Of a stretch of DNA of 64,000 bases, positions 25,101 to 64,000 are shown piece by piece (the first letter of the stretch is position 1; each line of letters starts with the position of its first letter). The DNA is from Lates calcarifer. Taxonomy: Eukaryota > Chordata > Actinopteri > Centropomidae. Below the pieces are notes generated by a model. That model did no database searches. It had not been told where the DNA came from and saw only the letters and a program-made list of their open reading frames with translations. Location of the stretch: contig NC_066852.1 in assembly GCF_001640805.2 (NCBI RefSeq), positions 9,532,194-9,596,193 of the forward strand, read 5' to 3'. The translations under genes were made by a program, and so were the position numbers.

Positions 25101-28100
25101 AACTAGATATGCTGCCGTGGCTATTTTATCTGTTTTGTGCGGAACGTTCAGTAGTTGTAGATGTTGTGAGATGCATATGTTTATGTCAGACTTCACAGAA
25201 ACATCACAAGAGATTTCAGGTGGCTGTGCTTTGATTAGAATGTGTGCAATGTGTTTTGTTCCCTGTAGGATGTCCACACTGCTCAGTTTTCTCCTAATAA
25301 ATCTCAGTGTAAACACTACAAACAAAATGACTCGGCATGCACAGTCCCAACAATGACACAAAGAATCAGACAAAAATAGTTTTCAAATGAGCCTCTACAG
25401 GAACATCAGATTAGTCCACCGTGTTGAAAATCTGCACCTTTTGAGGCTTGAATGTGACCAAGAAGGGCCTTATAACTCCAAGATAAAATGCAACGTCCTT
25501 TTTAATCCCCATTTCCATTTGCTACATCTCATACAGTAAGCACATAAACCAGAGAGGGCAACATACAGAGTCCAGTCACTGAGCATATAGAGAGCAACCT
25601 CCTGACGAAAACACAGCGTCCACTAATTTCCTGGAGCTGTCTTTGTGTAGGAAGTCTTTGAGATCTCAATGTGTAGGGACATGCAGTGAAATTGCAGTAG
25701 AGAGAACACAGTGTGTACAACTCCGTTTGCAGACAGCTGCTAATTCACAGTTAGGTTTGAAAAGTGCACACAAGGTACTGATCTTGTAAGTAGCTCGATG
25801 AACATTATCTCTACTGTACGTCTTTAAAATACCATAACACGTAGTGTTACAGAGCTCAATGTAAGACTGCAGTACTTATCAGATGTAAAAATAAATGACG
25901 TGACATATCAATATTCACAAAAACTATTGGAATTGATTTCACAATATCTACAAATTCACAACTTAGTAACACTTTTCTGAGCAATTAGATTTGTTGCCAC
26001 TTAGTTTAATAATTTGTTTAGTTTATCTATTTGTCTACGGCTTTCTACCCATCAATAGATTTGCATCAATGCTGTAGAGGTTATGTCGTATAAAACATAT
26101 AATATTTAATGCTGTACTGAATAGCATAAATATATTCATATAGTAATATACTCTTAATATACTGTATCTTATAGGATGACATGTTTCTGCTGAAGTTAAC
26201 TCTGGCCCTGTGGGGAAAAGATTTAGCACATGGATAATACAATCACAACCAAACCTAAATGGCAACAATACAGTAGAGTTCTGTTTATCAAAACCCCTCA
26301 GGAATGAAGATGTAAAAAAAAAATACCACAAACTCTTGTCCTAAAATGCCAGTTGTATATGCATATAATTCAAAGTACTGTTTTACCAGTGATCTGTTAT
26401 AGTTGCACTATTGCATGTTTTCTTTGCTCTGGCAGTTTAGTCATCAATCTGAGCAGTTTGGATGACAGAGATTCTGCTGTAGTTGAGTAGCGGTTGTGGT
26501 TGTGTGGCTCTGGAAGTGTTTTTATCCCTTTTTTTTTTTTTTTTTAAACTATCCACATAAACACAAGATATGTGGACACCAATATCTAAATGAATCTCCT
26601 GGGAAACCAGGAGTAAGATACTAAAAAAATTTACTTTGAAAGAAAATACAGAAACGGTTTGAATATGGCTAATTTGAAATTTTAAGATCTATAATTTTAT
26701 AAATATGTGTAAATATTGATGCTTTTATGAATTATTCACAAAATCTGTTCTCTGTGTGAACAGGATAAATGAAATCTTATTTATCACATCAACTACCACT
26801 ATTGAACAGTTGGAACACACATGAAATTACTTTGTGAATATATCTTTGGTTACCATGTTATTTATACAAGATACTGACTAGCTAATGGTGAGTGGGCATC
26901 TTGGTGATATTTATGACTGTCTTTGAGGCAAGTTATTTCACAAATCCAGTTCATATACTCAGCAGCTGCTGTTTAGAACTACTTACCTAAAGTACCTCGA
27001 TCACATTACTCAGAGAAATCCTACATAAACATTAACGCTATGTGTCATCAGATCCTGAATTAGCATCAGCCAGCAGGCTTTGAACACCCACAACAGATGT
27101 GTATCATGAATCAGTTTCTTTGAGACAAAATGATAAAAATCAAGTCTGAATACGAGACACAAAGCCTCACAGTAACAGTGTAATAATTCATGAAGGATTC
27201 TTGATTCAAAAAGTGATACTGTGTCAGCAGTATGATGTCTGGTTTCTGTTTCCCATGGTGTTGAGAAATATGAGGAAGTATTAAACATTGCTATTAAACA
27301 GGGACACATTTACCTGAATTATAATTATGAATTTTACATTACCATGAAAACAGTATATAGTGTCATGATTCATCTTATCAGCCTGTCTATTGTTTGAGTT
27401 CCGTATTGTTTAATATGAAAATGGTTTTCCAGGAGACATTAATACTGTTCCATTTGTGTTCCAAGTCTCTGGATGGCTGAAATGAACAATATGTCCTTGA
27501 AGATTTCCATAGTCCACATGAATATTTGATTAAGTGTGTGTTTTCTACAGAGGGACCTAAATTGTAGTTTGTGCAGTCATGCATCTCTATACATGTATGC
27601 AAACCGACTTCTCTCTACTCATTTTCTATTTCAATATTTGTAACTGAGATGGATGTAGAAGCAGCTCAGTTTGTGTGTGTGTTTCTTAGTCTACTGAATT
27701 AAAACCTAACTCTACGAACCACCAGATGAGGGTAAAAACACTTTCAGAACCAGCTGTAACTTATTAGCATCACATCAATATGCACAAATAATTGGAGTTT
27801 AAGTGTGTTTATGCGGATGCTGCTGAGGTTATGAGTAGGTAATTGATGAGTAACTGGGATGAACTACAGAAACACTGATACTAAGCCCTATTTCAGTGTG
27901 ACAAACACCATTATTGGAGGTTGCAGACATACACGTGTACAGATTGTCATGCATTAACCTATGACTGATACATTGTACATGGTTTGTACATGTTGTTAAC
28001 ACGGCTTTAGAGAGGCCACAACACAGTTCACTCATTCTCCTAAGCTTACCATTGAGGATACAGTTTGAGGAGATCCACTGTACGCTGGGGTCTAAACTAC

Positions 28101-29965
28101 AGCGGTCGTCAAAGAGTCCATAATTAAGGATAATGCCATACATCCAGAGTGCATCCGACAAAAAAGCAACAGAAATTGCTTTGTAATCAAAACATCTGTA
28201 TAAACACGTACCAAAGTCAACAGATAACAAAAATACAGATGTCATTTAACAAACAGAAAACAAAAGTTGGAGACAGTTGCCACAGCTGGAGACAGATATG
28301 ACTTTCAACTTTGAAACAATGACTTATTGAAAAATAATTCTTCAGTGTGATCACAACCATTAAAAGTAGTTCATAATTTTAATGTTGGAGAAATCAATTC
28401 CACAGCACTTTGTAGTATAATAGTCTCCAGTGATGATAGAGTATCTCCGAATTTTGTTTAGAAATACTGTATGACTGTGACATATTGGCCTTTGTTGTCT
28501 ACTACAAAACACAAAACAGTACAGCATATGTAGACAATCAAATAAACACCAATATATTTTACACAATCAAGTATAAAAGGGCAAAAGTACAACATGAATC
28601 AAACTCACTTTTGACAAGGCAGAAATGCAGAAAAATAATAATGGTGCTAAACAGTGACTGATGCAGAGAAAACAAAGAAATAAAGGCACCAGGGTGCCTG
28701 CTCACATTACTTAAAGAACAAAAGAGTGTCTGGTAGGATTTAATGTATAAAACACCTAGTGTTATTTGCATTTCCGTGGAAAACATCTAATAAACTGCAA
28801 TTGAGAATTCGACTTCAGTCTGAGGTAATGGTGGTAGTTTGTTATGACTGCTTGGCCCATGGAGACGCCACACCATGAGCCAAAACATAAATGCACATGA
28901 TAATTGTTCTGGACTATGCTGGATCCTTTAATCTCCTTGCTTCATCTTTTCACAGGCAGAGGTCTGTTAACCTTCCACACTAATGGGCAATTTTACACTC
29001 GGTGCCCAAGCCCATGGGCCATGGGTGGTTGGGGCACAGCCACATACTACAGTATACAGAGCCAGTGGACACCAGTGTATGTTAGCATGTAGTATACACA
29101 CAGACCTTTGTGCATATGTGTGCTGTAGATGCAAGTGAGAGTGTGTCAAAGCCTTTCTCTTTATGATGTGTGTATTCACCAAGGCACATAGCTTCTCTGT
29201 CATTGAACACAGTCAGCCAGTTAAAACAATAAGAGCCACTGGACTAGAAAATGTACAGGCAGCCCCATGGGACGCGAAAGCAATTCCAGATGATACTACG
29301 TTGGGTCTGTTGAAATTCAGCGTGAGCTGAAGGCCAGACACGGACGATTATTAATGATGTTCCTATGGAACTATACAGGCTGCCTCTGGCTAACTGAGCA
29401 CAGTAAAGTGACCGATGAATGGCTCTGCTGGCAATTTCTGATGTACCACTGTATGTCTGTGTGTGTGCGTGCATGCATGTCGTTAAGTTGATGGATGTGT
29501 CACAACCTTATCATTGGTAATGACCTACAATGAAAACTTCAAACGCATGCTTGCTCTAACTTATTACAAGCAAAGCGCAAAGATGTCAAAACATAGTGAA
29601 AACACAATTTGACTACTCTACAAAACAGCAAGCAATCAAGATACAGCAAAGGAACACTTGGTTACTCACAAAACAGAACAGGGCCAGAGCTAAGTGTGGA
29701 GGGGAGAAAAGAAAAGCTACACAAACACAGTCTGATGTGAGGATGTGCTCCCTCCAATGTCCATTACTACATGTGAATCTATTGTATGTTCAAATTTGCC
29801 TTCCATCTATACAGACGTGCAAAATATCAAACTCTTAAGAAAAAACAGACACACGAAAAACACGCGCGCACACATACACACACAAAAAGATGTAATGGAC
29901 TTGGCCTCCTGCAAACCTGTCTACCCTCTGAACCAAACCAGATCAGGCCTAGCATTTGGTCAAAT
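22131..29965. other. intergenic region and probable gabra3 3'UTR
   Basis: 7.8 kb with no recognised protein. The part just below 29965 should be gabra3 3'UTR; an ATTAAA variant poly(A) signal on the minus strand at 28927-28932 would give a UTR near 1 kb, but this is speculative. Open frames up to 138 codons at 27829-28245 (minus) have no known domain. A T17 run is at 26529-26545. Confidence 0.5.
26529..26545. repeat. poly(T) tract, 17 nt
   Basis: Simple run of 17 T between the two genes; it could be the A-tail of a minus-strand retrocopy, but no body is recognised. Confidence 0.9.
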
Positions 29966-60792
<30,827 letters not shown>

Positions 60793-63700
60793 CTGAGGAA
60801 AGAGAGAACAAGGAACACATCACAGTGCAGTCTGCAGACGAAAAGCTTTGCTGCAGCTCCGTCTTTGTTAAGCTGATTGTTTGTGTACATGACGGTGGAG
60901 TTTGCTTGTTGGCATTTAACTAAGCTGCTTCACACAGAAATTCAGCTGTAATCATGTGTTAAAGGATCACTTCAAACTGAGGAAAAACTCAAGATTCAGA
61001 CACACTCAGTGAAATATTTGTGCCTGTCTGGACAGATTAATACCTGGATTCTCACTGTCTTTGTGTATCATTTTGTTAAAACAACTAACATTGTTGTTGT
61101 GCCACAGATTGCAGGTGTTAGCACAACAGCAAACCAACAGTATTAGACATTTCCTAAAATGTAGATTGATGCATTGCTGGACAGCACTGGTTACAACACA
61201 GCCAACTATTTGGCCCAGGAGGTTTTTTTTCAACCTCAATTCAGGGACAAAAATGTTGCTGTGAGCAACTTCACAGATGCTTTTTAAAGTCTTTCATTCA
61301 GTAAAACTACCATTTGTTTGGCTAAAGCTGGTTTTGTCCACTACAGCATTAAATCGGCTTTGGGCCAGGCCCAAGTCTGTATCTTTGGAGAGAAGACATC
61401 CCTTTTGACCCAAAATAATTTTAGTTAGCCTGCCCAAAAAACATTTAACAGTCCCTAAGGGACCACTGGCTCGGGAATAAAATGCAGCAGCTCAGCATTA
61501 AGGATGCTGGTCTGTGTGTATTTTCTATTCAAATAATGGGCACACTTTGTTGCCATTACACAATTTTATGCACACATTATAATCACATTAGACGTGATGT
61601 CGTCTATTGTAGTATGAATCTGGCATGAATGTTATTTGCCTTTCTGTTCTATATATTTCTTTTAATTAGAATTACATGTATCATTGCACTTTATGTTACA
61701 TTACAAGCTCCATAATCGCTTTTCTTCTGTCATAATGATTTATAGATGATTCGTGATCCCATAACAACACTCAAACTGATCATTATACAGTAGGTTAGTC
61801 AAGACTTTTAAATGTGATATCAATTAAGAGATGTGGAATGACTGTTTTCAAATACTTTAGAAACGATTTTAGTATAGCATTAAGTAGGACATAATATGAA
61901 AGTCGTGACAGATCAAAATTTGCCCTCTTTGGTGTGGGCTGAATCAGCTTCTCTGGGGCAAATGTGTAAAGTAGACTTTTGGGCCATTGGCGAGACAAAT
62001 AGCTGCTCCCAGCGGTGCAACAACTAGAGAGTGATGAGGCTTTTCTCCAAAAGTGAATAGATCCTCGGCTCTAACTGCGTCCCAGATCTAAGCGACCACC
62101 CACAGGTGAAGTCTCCAATCCTCTTGCAAAGGGCCCCCCTGAGAGCGGAGATCCACTTCCACATTAATCATTCCTCCGACACAAATAGCACTCACAAATA
62201 CGTGATTATCACAGCACCGAGTCAGCAGTTTGCATGGCAGGCATAGGCGGGGGAACAGAATGAGTTGCCCTGTTTCTGTTTACAACAATGCACCGGAGCA
62301 TAGGGCACAGCTAATAGATGCCGCTGAAAATGAAATTAAATGGTGTTCTCCGGTTTCTGTACAGTCTGTTTGTCTGAGACGGTCCCACATGACTGTTTCT
62401 CTCTAGGATTGTGGGTGGTGGGGCATGGGGGTGGCCAACAGGAGGAAGATTGGTAGTCTTGTTCTGTAGACAGAAGCCCTTGACTTTGGCTGAGCGTGCT
62501 GGCTATACTGAGAAGGGCCCCAGCTGCTGTGTTTGCAGGTGGATGGTTGGACTATTGAGGCTTTAAACTTAATATCATTAGCATGGCTCATTCAGTCCTC
62601 TCAGAGAAAATAAAAACAACCCATATAAGCAACTTCTTATAATTTCTTAATGTTTATTTGATGAATAAGATTAATTTAGATCCATCTGCAACACAAGATG
62701 ACTTACTGCCCCACACAGGACTGTTGCTCAATCACTGCTCTACATGAGGAAATCATCATGACTTGTAAGCCATGACCAGTGCAGGCCTCACCATCTCCTT
62801 GCCCTTGGAGATGTGAATGTCTGCACAGAGAGGCAGACTATGACATTAACATCTTGTGCCTGGTTCCTCTCCCTGGGTGCCTCCCACGGAGTCCAGGTCA
62901 TCCAGCCTGGTAGCTCTGCAGCCTGGTAGCCACGCTCGTGGCTTCAGCGGCAAGCAGCAGAGCAGAAATGACCATTCCAGCTGGCTGGCTGAGAAATGGC
63001 AAAGCCTGCTTGAGCGTGTGGGCTTGCTGTTATGTGGTTTGTTGTCCTTGAGGGGCAAATATTTGGATGAAATGGCATCAATTAGAGGGATTTTCACTGA
63101 CATATGTGCTTATTCGCCATTTGGGCATGATTGAACTGAAGACTCCCACCCAAGGGAAGGCAGATTTCCATAACAGTGCTGCATGAAGTGACCTGACTTC
63201 AGTTTGTGCTTGGTTGTGGTGTGTTGTCTGTGTGAGTTACCACGTCTCTTACCATCCACTAGACGAGCACTAGCACTAGTGCGTGAATGAGTGAGTGAGT
63301 TTTCAAAAACCTCTACTGCAAAGAAACAATTTAAAGAGCAACACCAGGATAGTGTCATTTCAGCAGTGAGCAAAACAAATGTTGACGTCAATGGAATATA
63401 GCAAACCTCTCCTCAAATCAACCAGTCCATCCAGAGCACAAGTTTTCATAGTCTGACAAAAATGATTGAGCTATGATTCTGAGTCTTCAAGTATTTTAAC
63501 TGCCTCCATGAGCTGTGTGTGTCACAGCTGCTGCTGCTGCAGCAACTGCTTGACCATCTTGATAAGCAGGCCAAACTACAATAGCTCTCTTCCTGTTGTT
63601 TTCAGGACACTGGTGCACTCCTGTCGCATTCACTTCATACAATATCTTCTCTCTCTCTCTGCAGCCCCCTGTAACTCCCTTGTGCCTCCCCTGGAGAATA

Positions 63701-64000
63701 TGAAAACCTCTGAACTCAAGAATCAGCTGTTGTGTAAACAAGTCCGTTCAGCTGGTTTTACTAAAACTGCTTTTTGAGCTAAGTTAGGAATTATTATTTA
63801 TTCTATAGATTAAATCAGCTGGGGCCATATCTAGTCAGTTTAGTGAATAAAAGTCCTGCAGAGGAGCAATACAGATTATACTGTTAATACCTGTACAGTA
63901 AATTTATTTTAGATTTCATCTAATTATCTTGTTAACATCACCATTGTAAAATAAAATAGATACACTGAATTAAAAATACTCTATCCACCATATACTGTTT
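60793..64000. other. gabra3 intron, right edge
   Basis: No upstream gabra3 exon is recognisable. A somewhat GC- and CpG-richer stretch lies at about 62030-62400, and a short (CTG)n run at 63530-63545. Open frames at 62846-63391 and 63466-63777 look like chance or decayed repeats. Confidence 0.65.

Noticed and set aside
27829..28245. 138-codon minus-strand open frame downstream of gabra3
   Set aside because: No domain, Cys-rich chance composition, no splice or start context; may fall in or beyond the gabra3 3'UTR.
62903..62930. Direct repeat CAGCCTGGTAGC twice, 16 bp apart
   Set aside because: Short and isolated; consistent with slippage.
63466..63777. 103-codon plus-strand frame preceded by a TCTCTCTCTGCAG acceptor-like tract
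   Set aside because: The tract lies inside the frame, and the peptide matches nothing I recognise; treated as intronic chance sequence.
60793..64000. Search for the missing gabra3 N-terminal exons
   Set aside because: No frame matching the alpha-subunit DNITIFTRILDGLLDGYDN segment or a signal peptide was found on the minus strand here.

Overview
This is nuclear DNA from a teleost fish, most likely a spiny-rayed (percomorph) species. The evidence is split vertebrate genes with GT-AG introns, CA/GT microsatellites, LINE 3' tails ending in TATC or TTATC repeats, and several high-copy interspersed repeats typical of percomorph genomes. There are no bacterial-style operons; almost every long open frame outside the exons below looks like chance.

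Two protein genes can be supported, both on the minus strand and both cut by the window edges. At the left, tmem164 (1010-11420) contributes its first three coding exons, encoding residues 1-160; the C-terminal half lies left of base 1. Its start sits in a CpG-richer promoter-like block (about 11300-11950). At the right, gabra3, the GABA-A receptor alpha-3 subunit (29966-60792), contributes seven canonical exons from the N-terminal extracellular domain to the stop codon, plus a candidate 39-nt in-frame exon in the M3-M4 loop. The signal peptide and first extracellular exons lie right of base 64000. Both genes run right to left, so gabra3 is upstream of tmem164 in the same orientation.

The roughly 18 kb between them (11950-29965) has no recognisable protein gene. 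It holds a CpG-rich block with two good plus-strand splice donors near 22 kb (a possible unknown first exon), two CTCF-like motifs (15.9 and 18.9 kb), a recognisable teleost repeat at 20.7-21.0 kb and a weak coding-like stretch at 14.4-15.0 kb.

The gabra3 introns carry the mobile-element content. The clearest is a dead piggyBac element (44734-46522) with TTAA target duplications, 9-bp inverted ends and a broken minus-strand transposase. There are also LINE fragments (57.6 and 58.6 kb), two opposite-orientation copies of one percomorph repeat (44.3 and 56.0 kb) and a perfect 36-bp palindrome 81 bp upstream of a gabra3 exon.

The two genes do not work together in any known pathway. TMEM164 is a multi-pass membrane protein linked to ether-phospholipid acylation; GABRA3 is a neuronal ligand-gated chloride channel subunit. 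The most interesting observations are the candidate gabra3 loop exon and a genome-encoded methionine at the position that mammals recode from isoleucine by RNA editing.
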